A DNA stretch of 64,000 bases from Micropruina sp. GTDB lineage: Bacteria > Actinomycetota > Actinomycetes > Propionibacteriales > Propionibacteriaceae. The first letter of the stretch is position 1. Each line of letters begins with the position of its first letter. Position numbers and translations under genes: made by a program. The notes below the pieces were generated by a model. It worked only from the letters and a program-made list of their open reading frames with translations. It was not told where the DNA came from and made no database searches. The stretch spans positions 1 through 64,000 of the forward strand of contig JADJTO010000005.1 of assembly GCA_016711105.1 (NCBI GenBank), in the 5' to 3' direction. Of this stretch, positions 45,054-54,955 are shown piece by piece.

Positions 45054-45725
45054 ATGACTGAACCCGCAGACGCGTCCCGAAGCATGGTGCAACGGGCCCC
45101 CGAGGTTGCCGGCGGTTTGCTCCGCCAACTCCTCGAGTTGGCCATCGACGGACGCGGACCGTTGCCCTCGGCGAAGGCGGCCGCCGCTCGGCAGCTTCAG
45201 CTCAAGGGCGATCACGAGAGCGCGGTCAGCGCCTTGATCACCGCGCACGTCGGGCTGGCCTCCGCACAAGGCTTCCTGACCAACCTGGGCGGCCTGATCA
45301 CGCTGCCGGTGGCGCTCCCGACGAACCTGGCCGGCGCGGCCATCGTCCAGATGCGGATGATCGCGGCGGTGGCCCACCTGCGCGGCTACGACATCAACGA
45401 TCCGCGGGTGCGCACCGCGTTGACCCTGTGCATGTTGGGCGAGGAAGAGGTTCGCGCCCACGTCAGCGACGGACGGCTGCCGAGCACCCCGCTCGGCCTG
45501 GCGACCGCCCCCGTGTTCGACCCGAAGCTGGACCGTCAGGTCTCCGAACGCGTCCTCGGCGGGCTGGCCGCCAAAGTGGGTGGCAAGCATGTCGTGGTGC
45601 TCTTCGCCAAGCGCATCCCGCTGGTCGGGGGTGGTGTCGGTGCGGTCAACGACGGCTGGCTCACCTACGCACTCGGCGACTACGCCCGACGCGAGTTCGT
45701 CTCCCGCCGACGCGGTCGGAACTGA
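45054..45725 (+). CDS. EcsC-family protein
   Basis: A 223 aa protein with the EcsC-like core: TNLGGLITLPVALPTNLAGAAIVQMRMIAAVAHLRGYD, TALTLCMLGEEEVRA and FAKRIPLVGGGVGAVNDGW. It has hydrophobic stretches, which suggests membrane association. AGGAGG lies 5 bases before ATG 45054; the longer frame from 44892 is not supported. Function is unknown, apart from the link of EcsC to an ABC transporter operon in Bacillus. Confidence 0.85.
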   Translation: MTEPADASRSMVQRAPEVAGGLLRQLLELAIDGRGPLPSAKAAAARQLQLKGDHESAVSALITAHVGLASAQGFLTNLGGLITLPVALPTNLAGAAIVQMRMIAAVAHLRGYDINDPRVRTALTLCMLGEEEVRAHVSDGRLPSTPLGLATAPVFDPKLDRQVSERVLGGLAAKVGGKHVVVLFAKRIPLVGGGVGAVNDGWLTYALGDYARREFVSRRRGRN

Positions 45726-45728
45726 GGC

Positions 45729-47747
45729 TCAGCTGGCTCGCTTCGGAGTGAGCAGGAACGCGATCAGGTAGAGCACGCCCACGACGATCAGCAGGTTGCG
45801 GTAGCCGGTGAGCAGCGCGGCGTACTCCAGGCAGCCGCCGACGATCGTGCCGAGCAGGTTGATGCCGAAGGCGGCCTGGCTGTTATCGGAGGCGGCGAAC
45901 CGTATCGCAAACGCCACGTTGGCCAGGAAGATCGGCAGGAACGCCAACAACACAGCGCTGACCAGCCGCAGCGGAACAGGCAGCGGCAACAACAGTTCGG
46001 GCGGCACCAGATACGCCGCCAGCAACGACACCGCGATCGCTGCGAAGACCAGGGGGAGCGAAGGCGTCCGGAAGCGGCGGGTCACCTCCACCGCGGCGAG
46101 GACCACCACCAGCACCCCGGCGAAGACCAGGGCGTTGACCAGCCAGGTGGTGCCGAACAGCAGCGCAAAGGTGGCGATGTTCTTGGTTTCGAGCAACAGG
46201 AAGGCCGCGCCCATGCAGAACAGGTCGGCGTAGGGGCGCATCCGTCCGAGCGGCCCGCCGAGGGCGCGGACGGTGACCAGCGAGATCAGCAGGATCCCAC
46301 CCAGCACCCACAGGTATTCGGACGGGATGAACCCGCCGCGGAAGTAGAGGAAGGGCGCGTCGTCGGTGGCCGGCGGCACGGGCTCGGCGCCGATCACATG
46401 GTTGGCCTGGCCGCAGCGCTGGTTGACCGGATCGACCGCGACCGTCACCACCGCCTGGTTGGCCGCGAAGAGGTCCATGCAGGGTGCGTGACCGAAGGCT
46501 TCGGCGACGGTGTTGCCCAGACGATCGATCAGCCAGGGTTCGCGGTAGTAGTTGTACATCGCGAACACCCCCTGATCGGTCAGGTGAGCGCGGGCCGAGC
46601 GCAGGGCCTCTTCGGTGAACAGGAACGACTCCAGGCGAATCTGGGAGGCCCCGTTGACCAGAGCCAGCGAATCCGGCAGGGCGAACAGGATCAGGTCGTA
46701 CTTGGTGGTGGTGCGCTGCAGGAACGCCCGGCCGTCGTCGACGTGCCGGGTGACCCGCGGATCCGCGTAGGGCTTATCGGGGTGCAACTCGGCGCCGAGT
46801 TCCATGATCCGCGGGTCGATGTCGACCGCGTCCACGTGCTCGGCGCCCTTCACCAGCGCGATCGCCACGTCCGAGCCGGAGCCTGCCCCCACGATCAGGA
46901 CGTTCCGCAGCGGGGCGTCCACCCGGCGCTCGTAGGGCGTCCGGTACTGCTCTTCGGCCCGGGTGAGCTTGAACTCGGCCGAACCCATGATTTGGTGCGG
47001 CACCCCATTGACCGTGATCAGGTGCAGGGCGTTGGCGCCGACCTGGCCGTCGGAGAGCACCCGCACCTTGTAATACGGCGACCAGGACACCCCGGGCGTG
47101 ACGGTTTCGGTGATCAGGGCGCCCAGCATCGCGACCGATGCGATGCCTGCCAAGAGTCGTTGCCAGCCGACCAGCAGGCCGAGCCAGGCGGCGGTCACCA
47201 GAACGCCCCACACCACTGACGGCGCCTGCAGGTAGGAGAGCAGGGTGAACAGGCCGATGCCGGTGAGCGAGCCGATCAGGTCCCAGCGGTAGGCGATCAG
47301 CGGCTCGAGGTCGGCGAAGCAGCGTCCGACGATTTCGGCCGGGCCGGCCAGGATCGCGGCCACGAGGACGAAAATCAGCGGCAGGGCCAACCAGGCCGGT
47401 GGTCCGACGGTGACCAGCGAGGTGAAGTAGATCACCGCGTCGTCGGTGCGCGTGATGGTGACCGGGAACATCCACACCGCCACCACCACGACGGCCAGCA
47501 AGAGGGGCGAGAGGCCGATCATCGAGAAGCGTCCGCGCGAGATCAGGAAGCCGGCGCCAATGCCCAAGAACGACCCCAGCAGGACGAAGTTGGAGAAGTA
47601 CGACAGATGCACCACATTCGCCCCGAGCCAGCGGATCAACGCCAGCTCGACGAACAGCATCAGCGAGCTACCCAGCCACAACCGCAGCACCACTCCCCGG
47701 TGGTCAGTCGGAGGGGCCGGCGGAGTGAACAGCTCAGTGAGGCGCAC
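45729..47747 (-). CDS. Membrane protein with spermidine-synthase-like methyltransferase fold
   Basis: A 672 aa protein with about six or seven N-terminal TM helices, a central soluble domain (about 275-460) with a SAM-type fold (NVLIVGAGSGSDVAIALVKG, HVDAVDIDPRIMELGAELH, RHVDDGRAFLQ), and six or more C-terminal helices (about 490-665). It resembles the integral-membrane spermidine synthase-like proteins. Whether it makes a polyamine is not known. It is convergent with the EcsC gene and separated from it by 3 bp. Confidence 0.85.
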   Translation of the reverse strand: MRLTELFTPPAPPTDHRGVVLRLWLGSSLMLFVELALIRWLGANVVHLSYFSNFVLLGSFLGIGAGFLISRGRFSMIGLSPLLLAVVVVAVWMFPVTITRTDDAVIYFTSLVTVGPPAWLALPLIFVLVAAILAGPAEIVGRCFADLEPLIAYRWDLIGSLTGIGLFTLLSYLQAPSVVWGVLVTAAWLGLLVGWQRLLAGIASVAMLGALITETVTPGVSWSPYYKVRVLSDGQVGANALHLITVNGVPHQIMGSAEFKLTRAEEQYRTPYERRVDAPLRNVLIVGAGSGSDVAIALVKGAEHVDAVDIDPRIMELGAELHPDKPYADPRVTRHVDDGRAFLQRTTTKYDLILFALPDSLALVNGASQIRLESFLFTEEALRSARAHLTDQGVFAMYNYYREPWLIDRLGNTVAEAFGHAPCMDLFAANQAVVTVAVDPVNQRCGQANHVIGAEPVPPATDDAPFLYFRGGFIPSEYLWVLGGILLISLVTVRALGGPLGRMRPYADLFCMGAAFLLLETKNIATFALLFGTTWLVNALVFAGVLVVVLAAVEVTRRFRTPSLPLVFAAIAVSLLAAYLVPPELLLPLPVPLRLVSAVLLAFLPIFLANVAFAIRFAASDNSQAAFGINLLGTIVGGCLEYAALLTGYRNLLIVVGVLYLIAFLLTPKRAS

Positions 47748-47874
47748 TGCCGCATCCTAGGCGTTGCAAGGCTCGGCGCTGGGGATGCCCACCCACACCT
47801 TGCGTTGGACGCGCACGGCACTCCCCCGCACGTTGGGCTCTCCGCCGCGCCTCCGCGACTCCGCCCGCAAAGGG

Positions 47875-47906
47875 CTCTTCGCCCGCGTTATAACGCGGGC
47901 GAAGAG
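47875..47906. terminator. 32-bp perfect palindrome, probable terminator of the inositol operon
   Basis: CTCTTCGCCCGCGTTA (47875-47890) is followed at once by its exact reverse complement (47891-47906). Part of it (GCGGGCGAAGAGG) recurs at 47915-47927. It lies downstream of the leftward inositol operon, which ends at 47955. The 207-bp gap to 47747 contains nothing else that I recognise. Confidence 0.6.
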
Positions 47907-47954
47907 GTCGTTAAGCGGGCGAAGAGGCCCTAAGCCGGACGCCGGGTGCCTGCC

Positions 47955-49139
47955 TCAGGCCCGGTCGTAGGTGGTTGCGCCGGTAACCCGGGGGACCTGA
48001 TGCCAGCGGCCGTCCGCTGCTGAGGCCACCACGGCCTCGTCCACCTCGGCGGCTGACCAGGCGTCCGCGGCCGAAGGAGCCAGCTGGGTTCCGCTGAGCA
48101 CCCCGGCGACGAACAGCCCCGCCTCGACCGTCTTCAGGTCGTCGAAGCTCATCGTCATGCCGGGGCCCGGCTGGAAGCGTCCGTAGTCGCCGTGGGAGGA
48201 GTCCGACATCACCGAGGTGTAGCCGTGGTGAGCGCCTTCACCGTCGATCAGCACCTGCAGGTGCTGCGGGAACTCGAAGTTCAAGCGGACCGATCCACCG
48301 GTGCCGTAGACCTCGATCACGTATTCGGACCGCGGCCCGACGGCCACCCGGGACGATTCCAGGGTGACCAGCACTCCCTCATCGGTCCGCCCCAGGACGG
48401 CCACGTAGTCCTCGTTCTCCACCGGGCCGAGTTCATCGCTGACCGCCACCGCGGCGTGTCCCACACCTTGCCCGAGCGGCAATGGACGGGTCGGGATGAA
48501 GGTGCCGGTCATCGCCGACACCGAGGCGATCCGTCCGACCAGGAACTGGACGAGATCCCCGCCGTGCGAGAGCAGGTCGCCGACCACTCCGGCGCCGGCC
48601 TTCTCCCGGCTGTAGCGCCAGGTCAGCGGCCCGGCAGCTGAGGAGGCGTAGTCGGCGATCAGCCACGCCCGGACGTTGGTGATCCGCCCCAGCGCGCCGC
48701 TGCGAATCAACGCCCTCGCATGCATCACTGCGGGTTGGTGTCGATAGTTGAACCCGACTGCGGTGATCAACCCGGCGGCCTCGGCTGCGCGGGCGATCTC
48801 TCGGCTTTGGGCGGCGTTGACGCCCATCGGCTTCTCGATCCAGAACGGCTTTCCGGCGGCGATCGCGGCCAAGGCGATCTCGTGGTGCAGGAAGTTCGGG
48901 CCGCAGATCGACACCACGTCGACCGCCGGGTCGGCCAGCACCTCGCGGTAGTCGGCCGTGGTCTGCTCGAACCCCATCCGCCGAGCGTCGGCCTGGTTGC
49001 TCTGGACCGGATCGGCGGCCCAGAGCAACCGTGGCTGCACCCCGAGTTCGGGGTACCGCTCTGCGAGCGAGGAGTACCCGCGGGCGTGTAGCCGCCCCAT
49101 CCATCCCATCGCGATGACGCCGACACCCAGGTTGCGCAC
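47955..49139 (-). CDS. Gfo/Idh/MocA oxidoreductase (inositol-type dehydrogenase)
   Basis: A 394 aa NAD(P)-dependent sugar/inositol dehydrogenase. The Rossmann motif reads GVGVIAMGWMGRLHA; the first Gly of the usual GMGxMG set is Ala here. It has WIEKPMGVN (conserved EKP, catalytic Lys region), FNYRHQPAVMHARAL and a C-terminal domain with GDLLSHGGDLVQFLVG. Its place at the end of the inositol operon suggests a second inositol dehydrogenase, for example for another isomer. Confidence 0.88.
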   Translation of the reverse strand: MRNLGVGVIAMGWMGRLHARGYSSLAERYPELGVQPRLLWAADPVQSNQADARRMGFEQTTADYREVLADPAVDVVSICGPNFLHHEIALAAIAAGKPFWIEKPMGVNAAQSREIARAAEAAGLITAVGFNYRHQPAVMHARALIRSGALGRITNVRAWLIADYASSAAGPLTWRYSREKAGAGVVGDLLSHGGDLVQFLVGRIASVSAMTGTFIPTRPLPLGQGVGHAAVAVSDELGPVENEDYVAVLGRTDEGVLVTLESSRVAVGPRSEYVIEVYGTGGSVRLNFEFPQHLQVLIDGEGAHHGYTSVMSDSSHGDYGRFQPGPGMTMSFDDLKTVEAGLFVAGVLSGTQLAPSAADAWSAAEVDEAVVASAADGRWHQVPRVTGATTYDRA

Positions 49140-49173
49140 AGCAGTGTCCTCTCCTAGCCGAACCCACTCAGGG

Positions 49174-50178
49174 TCAGGCGTGCTTGTTCTTCCGCTCGTC
49201 GATGATGATCGCGATCACGATGATCGCGCCCTTGACCACCTGCTGCATGAACGGGGAGACGTTCATCAGGTCGAGGCCGTTGTTGATGATGCCGATGATC
49301 AGGGCACCGACGATGGTGCCCCAGATGGTACCCAAGCCACCGTTGAAGCTGGTGCCGCCGATGACGGCCGCCGTGATGGCGTCCAACTCGATGCCGGTGC
49401 CCAACTGAGGGTTGCCGGAACCGATCCGTCCGGCCAGGAGCATCCCGGCCAGGCCGGACAGCAGCCCGCAGAGGGTGTAGATGCCGACCTTGACCCGGGC
49501 GATGTTGATGCCCGAAACCCGAGCGGCCTGCTCATTGCCGCCGATCGCGTACACGTAGCGGCCGAACTTGGTGTAGTTCAGCAGCACGTGAACCCCGATG
49601 GCCACCACCAGGAACAGGATGATCGGCACCGGGACGCCGATGATGTCGCCCTGGCCGAGCCAGTTGAAGCCCTCCTCCAGCTTGGAGACCGGGCGGCCGT
49701 TGGTGTAGATCAGCGCCACGCCGCGGGCGGCGGTCATCATGCCCAGGGTCGCGATGAACGGGGCGATCTTGAACCCGGCGACCAGGAAGCCGTTGACGAA
49801 GCCGGCGGCGGCACCCACAGCCAACCCGGCCGCGATGGCCAGGATGACCGGCAACTGAAGGCCGGGGTACATCGGGGTGGCCGCTGTCGACTGCTGAGCC
49901 AGGCTGGCTGCGACCACGGCCGACAGGGCGGCGATGGAGCCGACCGACAGGTCGATGCCGGTGGAGATGATGACCACGGTCATGCCGGCGGCAATGATCC
50001 CGATCGCGGCCACCTGGCGGACGACGTTCACCAGGTTCTGGCCCTGCATGAAGTTGCCCTCGGTGAGAATCGCCAAGGCGATGACGAAGGCGATCAGAAT
50101 CCCGATGATCGCATAGGTGCGGACGAAATCGCCCAGGTTGAACGTGGACCCGCTCTTTTCGACGGTGTTGGTTGACAT
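49174..50178 (-). CDS. Ribose/inositol-type ABC transporter permease
   Basis: A 334 aa RbsC/IatP-like permease with 8-10 TM helices and the family loop GGNEQAARVSGINIARVKV, plus GMTVVIISTGIDLSVGSIAAL. The frame opens at 50187, but AAAGGG abuts that ATG and is nine bases from ATG 50178 (MSTNTVEKS). It works with the ATPase and binding protein upstream to import myo-inositol, by context. Confidence 0.92.
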   Translation of the reverse strand: MSTNTVEKSGSTFNLGDFVRTYAIIGILIAFVIALAILTEGNFMQGQNLVNVVRQVAAIGIIAAGMTVVIISTGIDLSVGSIAALSAVVAASLAQQSTAATPMYPGLQLPVILAIAAGLAVGAAAGFVNGFLVAGFKIAPFIATLGMMTAARGVALIYTNGRPVSKLEEGFNWLGQGDIIGVPVPIILFLVVAIGVHVLLNYTKFGRYVYAIGGNEQAARVSGINIARVKVGIYTLCGLLSGLAGMLLAGRIGSGNPQLGTGIELDAITAAVIGGTSFNGGLGTIWGTIVGALIIGIINNGLDLMNVSPFMQQVVKGAIIVIAIIIDERKNKHA

Positions 50179-50192
50179 CGTGTGCATCCCTT

Positions 50193-51695
50193 TCAGGCGG
50201 CCGCGTCGGGGCCGGTCGCGTAATCCATGATTTTTTCCTGGGTCGCTTCGGCGCGACTTAGTTCACCGGTAATACGGCCTTCATGCATGACCAGAATCCG
50301 GTCACTCATCCCCAGGACTTCGGGCATTTCCGAAGAGACCATGATGATGGCTTTGCCGGTTCCGGCCAGTTGGGACATCAACCGGTGGATTTCGGACTTG
50401 GCACCCACGTCGATTCCCCGGGTGGGTTCGTCGATCATCAGAATGTCGGGCAGGGTCAGGAGCCACCGGGAAATCAGCACCTTCTGCTGATTGCCACCGG
50501 AGAGATTCTTGATCAGTTGCTTGAGCGAGGGCGTCTTGGTCTTGAGCGCCTCGCGTTGCTCCTGGCACACCCGGTCGATCCGCGGCATATCGAGCAGCCC
50601 GGCCTTGGTGTAGCGGGGCAGCGCCGCCATGATCGTGTTGTCGCGGACGGACAGCACTCCCATGATTCCGGTCTGCTTGCGATCTTCGGTGAGCAGCGCT
50701 ATCCCGGACGCGATCGCGTCCGTCGGGCTCGAAATGGTGACCGCCTTGCCGTGCACGGTGATCGTGCCGCTCTCGGCCTTGGCCACCCCGAAGATGGTTT
50801 CGAGGATCTCCGTCCGGCCGGCCCCCATCAGCCCGGCCAGCCCTAGGATCTCACCCTTGCGTAGGTCGAAACTGACGTCCTTGACCAGCTTGCCGCGGTT
50901 CAGGTTGCGGACGCTGAGCACCACCTCACCGATTTCGGCGGGCTCCTTGGGGAACATCTGGGTCAGCTCGCGGCCCACCATCAGGGCGATCAGCTTGTCC
51001 CGGTCGAGTTCCGACGCAGGCTTGGTGGCGACCCATTTGCCATCGCGGAAGATCGTCACGTCGTCGGAGATCTTGAAGACCTCGTCCATCTTGTGGGTGA
51101 TGTAGATGATCGCGGTGCCGCTCTTGGTCAGCTGACCGATCATCCGGTGCAGGTGGTCCACCTCGCGCTCGGTGATGGCCGAGGTCGGCTCGTCCATAAT
51201 GATGATGCGGGAGTCGAAGCTGATCGCCTTGGCGATCTCGACCATCTGCGTCTCGGCGATGCTCAGGTTCTTCATCAGTCTGGCGGGATTCAGGTTGATC
51301 TCCCACTTGGCGAACAACTCCCGGCAGGCGGCGTTCATCGTGGCACGCGAAATCAAGCCGAACCTGTTCACCGGCTCACGGCCGAGGAAGATATTCTCGG
51401 CGACGGACATTTCGGGAACCGGGGAAAGCTCCTGGTGGATCATCGAAATGCCCAGCTTGAGCCCGGTGCGAGTATCGGGGATGGAGACCGTTTCGCCACC
51501 CACCTCCAACGTGCCGGAGTCGGGAACATACATGCCGATCAGACACTTCATCAGGGTGGATTTCCCAGCCCCGTTCTCCCCCATCAGGGAATGCACGGTG
51601 CCGGGACGGACGTCGAGTTGGACGCCATCGAGCGCAAGGACGCCCGGGAAGGTTTTGGTGATGTCCTTCATTCGAAGGATGAATTCGTCGGCCAT
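50193..51695 (-). CDS. Ribose/inositol-type ABC transporter ATPase (two NBDs)
   Basis: A 500 aa RbsA/MglA-like protein with two tandem ATPase domains. The first has Walker A GENGAGKSTLMKC, signature LSIAETQMVEIAKAI and Walker B RIIIMDEPTSAITE. The second has the usual altered Walker A (GLMGAGRTEILE), the signature NLSGGNQQKVLISRWL and MIDEPTRGIDVGAK. 5 bp separate it from the permease frame. Confidence 0.94.
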   Translation of the reverse strand: MADEFILRMKDITKTFPGVLALDGVQLDVRPGTVHSLMGENGAGKSTLMKCLIGMYVPDSGTLEVGGETVSIPDTRTGLKLGISMIHQELSPVPEMSVAENIFLGREPVNRFGLISRATMNAACRELFAKWEINLNPARLMKNLSIAETQMVEIAKAISFDSRIIIMDEPTSAITEREVDHLHRMIGQLTKSGTAIIYITHKMDEVFKISDDVTIFRDGKWVATKPASELDRDKLIALMVGRELTQMFPKEPAEIGEVVLSVRNLNRGKLVKDVSFDLRKGEILGLAGLMGAGRTEILETIFGVAKAESGTITVHGKAVTISSPTDAIASGIALLTEDRKQTGIMGVLSVRDNTIMAALPRYTKAGLLDMPRIDRVCQEQREALKTKTPSLKQLIKNLSGGNQQKVLISRWLLTLPDILMIDEPTRGIDVGAKSEIHRLMSQLAGTGKAIIMVSSEMPEVLGMSDRILVMHEGRITGELSRAEATQEKIMDYATGPDAAA

Positions 51696-51762
51696 GGAGC
51701 CCTCACTACGTCGGGGAGCGACTTCGTTCCGGGGGGTGTTTGGGGTGGGTGTTGAGATGAAA

Positions 51763-51802
51763 GGCGGCGGGGGCCGGTGCAGTAGCTCCGACCCCCGTCG
51801 CC
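51763..51802 (-). other. Intercistronic hairpin between binding-protein and ATPase genes
   Basis: GGCGGCGGGGGCCGG (51763-51777) pairs with CCGACCCCCGTCGCC (51788-51802), with one mismatch and one G-T pair, around a ten-base loop. It lies 28-68 bp after the binding-protein stop. It may stabilise the upstream mRNA or reduce read-through, so that binding protein exceeds ATPase. Confidence 0.55.
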
Positions 51803-51830
51803 GTTCGCGGTCAGTCTGTCAGGACGAGGC

Positions 51831-52802
51831 TCACTTGCCTTCGAACTCGGCCAGGTTGTCCTTGGTCACCAGGACGTAGGGCACGTCCACGTAGGCGGGA
51901 ACCGTCTCCTTGGCGGCCAACTTCAGAGCCGCATCCACGCCACCGGCGCCTTGGCCCTTGGCATCCTGGAACACGGTGACTTCGAGTTCGCCGGCCTTCA
52001 TCGACGCCAGGGCATCAGCGGTGGCGTCCACGCCGCCGACGAAGATGCTGTCCAGCTTGCCGGCCTTCTTGATCGCCTCGATGGCGCCCAGGGCCATCTC
52101 GTCGTTGTTGGCGCAGACCACGTCAATCTGGTCACCGGACTGCAGCCAGTTCTCCATGATGTCCAGGCCCTCGGTGCGCTTCCAGTTGCCGGCCTGCTCC
52201 TTGATCACCTTCATGCCGGGGTTCGCGGCGACGACGTCCTTGCAGCCCTTGGTGCGCAGCTGCGCGGCCTCGTTGGCCGGGTCGCCCTGCAGGATCACCA
52301 CGTTGCCCTTGCCGCCGGCCAACTTGGCCAGTTCGGTCATTTCCAGGGTGCCCGACACCAGGGAGTCCGAGCCGACGTAGGGCACGGTCGCGGGCAGGTC
52401 GGCGGGGCGCCGGTTGACGTAGACCAGCGGGATGCCGGCCGTCTCAGCGGCCTGGGTCATCGGGCCGGCCGCGTCGGTGTCCACGGCGATCACGATGATC
52501 GCATCCACCTTCTGGCTGATGAAGTTCTCCACCTGGCCGAGCTGCTTGTCGGTCTGCTCGTCGGCGGCGACGATGTTGACCTCGGCACCCTTGGCCTTGG
52601 CCTCGGCGGTGATGCCGTCGGCGACCTTCTGCAGGAACTGGTCGAGGATCGGGAACGTGACGCCGATCTTCTTCATACCCGCGGCCGGGGCGCTGGCGGT
52701 GCCACTGGTGCTGGTGGCCGGTGCGGCCGAGCTGCACGCGGCGAACAGGGTGGAAGCGGCCAGCGCGACGGCTGCCAGCTTCAGTCCGGATCGGAGGGAC
52801 AT
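51831..52802 (-). CDS. Sugar/inositol ABC transporter substrate-binding lipoprotein
   Basis: A 323 aa periplasmic-binding-protein type 1 (Peripla_BP_4) with a lipoprotein signal peptide (AAVALAASTLFAAC, Cys 23). Motifs: GVTFPILDQFLQKVADGI, VDAIIVIAVDTDAAGPMTQ, GNVVILQGDPANEAAQLRTKG and VVCANNDEMALGAIEAIKK. By context it captures myo-inositol. It has its own 183-bp upstream region with a TTGTCC/GGACAA inverted repeat. Confidence 0.92.
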   Translation of the reverse strand: MSLRSGLKLAAVALAASTLFAACSSAAPATSTSGTASAPAAGMKKIGVTFPILDQFLQKVADGITAEAKAKGAEVNIVAADEQTDKQLGQVENFISQKVDAIIVIAVDTDAAGPMTQAAETAGIPLVYVNRRPADLPATVPYVGSDSLVSGTLEMTELAKLAGGKGNVVILQGDPANEAAQLRTKGCKDVVAANPGMKVIKEQAGNWKRTEGLDIMENWLQSGDQIDVVCANNDEMALGAIEAIKKAGKLDSIFVGGVDATADALASMKAGELEVTVFQDAKGQGAGGVDAALKLAAKETVPAYVDVPYVLVTKDNLAEFEGK

Positions 52803-52919
52803 CTGCTCTCTCTTCTGCTTGGGGAGATGGATCGGGAGTCGTGCCCCCGGGTCGGCCGGGCCACCGTTGGCTGGCCGACTGGGTCTTCGTTACTTGGACG
52901 CTAGGGTGGGGCAGTTGGC

Positions 52920-52940
52920 TTGTCCAAGACATACGGACAA
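52920..52940. promoter_or_regulatory. Inverted repeat TTGTCC-N9-GGACAA before the binding-protein gene
   Basis: Arms at 52920-52925 and 52935-52940, 118-138 bp upstream of the binding-protein start. It may be an operator for the importer genes; it is not the same as the TGTTAGKACA sites of this cluster. Confidence 0.4.
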
Positions 52941-52985
52941 TTGAGTTACAAGCCTGAGACCTCAGGAGGCCAGGACCATACCTGC

Positions 52986-53989
52986 TCAGGCGTAGAAGGC
53001 GGGCTTGGCCATCATGCTGATCGCCACCTCCCCGTCCTCAGTGAGGGCTTTGACGCCCGCATCGCAGACCACGGCGGCGGCGTAGCCGTCCCAGGCTGAC
53101 GATCCGGTGTGCTCGCCGCGGGCCACCGCGCTGATCCACTCCTGTACCTCGGTGACGAACGCCCCATAGAAGCGATCGTTGTGGTCCCGGGCGATCCGGT
53201 TGCGGGCTCCGTGGGCGTCGCGCACCGCGATCACGTTCTGATCGGCCAGCGAGACCGTCCCCTTCTCGGCCACCGCTTCGCAGCGAATGTCGTAGCCGAA
53301 CTGGCAGTTGACGAAGATCTCGTCATCGACCCGGACGCCCGACTCGGAGGTGAGGATCAGCACCAGCGGATCCTGCAGATGCTCGAAACGGAGCGAGGTC
53401 TTCTTCGGCTTGTCCACCCGGGCGGAGACGAACTCCTCGCCCAGCAGCCAGCGCATGGTGTCGATCTCGTGGATCGCCGTGTCATTGATCGCCATGTCCC
53501 AGGTGTAGAAGTCCGGGACGGTCGGGTTGCGGTGGGCGCAGTGCACCATCAGCGTCTCGCCCAGCTCACCGGAATCCAGCAAGTCCTTCATGTCCCGGTA
53601 GCTGCGGTCGAAGCGGCGCATGAAGCCGACCGTGAGCAGCTTGCGTCCGCCCGCCTCTTCGGCGGCCATGATCCGCGCCGCGGCGTCGGCGGTGGGGGTC
53701 AGCGGCTTCTCGCAGAACACCGGCTTGCCCGCCGCCAGACAGGCCAGGACGTCCGGCTCGTGCGCGGGGCCGTGACTGCAGATGATGACCGCGTCCACGT
53801 CGGGAGAGTTGATCAGGCTGGCCGAATCGGGGAAGACGTCCCCATTGATACTCGCGGCAACCGCGGCAGCATTCGCGGCGTTGGCGTCGGCGACGGCCAC
53901 CACTCGTCCGCCGGCGATCACGCTGTGACTCGCTCGATGTGGGCCCGGCCCATGTTGCCGGGGCCGATCATGCCGATGCGTACGGTCAT
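52986..53989 (-). pseudogene. iolG: Inositol 2-dehydrogenase-like (IolG), frameshifted as written
   Basis: Gfo/Idh/MocA dehydrogenase, about 334 aa if repaired. The start ATG 53989 follows GGAG at six bases and gives MTVRIGMIGPGNMGRAHIERV with the NAD motif. The frame then hits a TGA at about 53920. A missing base near 53922 restores VIAGGRVVAVADANAAN and the remaining 311 residues: FCEKPLTPTADAA (EKP), FMRRFDRSYRDMKDLL and the catalytic INDTAIHEIDTMRWL. It would oxidise myo-inositol to 2-keto-myo-inositol. The intact remainder argues for a sequence error. Confidence 0.85.
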
Positions 53990-54000
53990 GAGTCTCTCCT

Positions 54001-54933
54001 TCAGTTCAGGCCCAGGCCGAGGGAGGCCAGGTACTCGCGGGTTTGGATCGCATTCGGCAGCGGGTAGTCCTTGGCGCAGCCGTACATGTCCTGCTCGCAG
54101 ATCACGTACAGCTCCTTGTCGAGGTCGGCCAGCGCCTCGATCAGGTCGTGCATGTCGGGCTCACCCGCCGGTGGGGCAACGGAACAGCCGGCGTGGACGG
54201 CCTTGACGAACGGCCAGTCCTCGTCGTGGGCCTGCTTGACCAAGCCCGGATCCATGGCCTTGATGTGCACGTAGGAGATCCGCTCGGGGTACTTGCGACA
54301 CAACTCCATCGGGTCACCCATGCCATAGACGATGTGCCCGGTGTCGAGGCAGAAACCGACGTATTCGGGGTCGGTCGCCTGGAAGATCCGGTCGATGTCT
54401 TCCGGGGTTTCGATGTGGCTGTCGCCGTGCGGGTGCAGCACCATCTTGAGGCCGTAATCCTCTTTCATGATTCGGCCCAGCCGGTCTGCGTTGGAGATGT
54501 AGAGGTTCCAGGCTTCGGTGGAAAGCACCTTGTCGTCGGTGTAATTGCCGGTCTTCTCATCGCGGAACATCGGCGGCAGATGCACCACATATTCGGCGCC
54601 CAAAGCGGCATGGGTTTCGCCGACGCGACGGAAGAAGGCCTCGGTGTCGGCCCAGGCTTCGGCCTTATGCAGAATGCCCCAACCGGTGCCGGCGACGACC
54701 TTGAAGTCGTACTCGTCCATCACGGCTTTGAGCAGCTTGGGGTTGGTCGGGAAGTAGCCGAACGGGCCGGTCTCCGTCACCGAGAAACCCGCCTCAGCCA
54801 TCTCGGCCAACGCCACATCCCAGGCGATCTGCTTGTCATCGAACGGGAACCACACCCCCCATTGATCCGGACAGACGCCGATCGTGAGCTTGCTGTAGCG
54901 GGGATCGGTGTTGCGGGCTTTGGATGGCGCCAT
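54001..54933 (-). CDS. iolE: Inosose dehydratase-like TIM-barrel enzyme (IolE-like)
   Basis: A 310 aa sugar-isomerase/epimerase (AP endonuclease 2 fold) protein. It opens with LTIGVCPDQWGVWFPFDD, like IolE proteins, and has metal-ligand segments GFSVTETGPFGYFP, LHPHGDSHIETPED, FCLDTGHIVYG and ISYVHIKAMDP. In the pathway it would dehydrate 2-keto-myo-inositol. An epimerase role cannot be excluded. It sits between iolA and iolG. Confidence 0.82.
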   Translation of the reverse strand: MAPSKARNTDPRYSKLTIGVCPDQWGVWFPFDDKQIAWDVALAEMAEAGFSVTETGPFGYFPTNPKLLKAVMDEYDFKVVAGTGWGILHKAEAWADTEAFFRRVGETHAALGAEYVVHLPPMFRDEKTGNYTDDKVLSTEAWNLYISNADRLGRIMKEDYGLKMVLHPHGDSHIETPEDIDRIFQATDPEYVGFCLDTGHIVYGMGDPMELCRKYPERISYVHIKAMDPGLVKQAHDEDWPFVKAVHAGCSVAPPAGEPDMHDLIEALADLDKELYVICEQDMYGCAKDYPLPNAIQTREYLASLGLGLN

Positions 54934-54955
54934 GCGGGGTCCTTTCGGTGAGTTT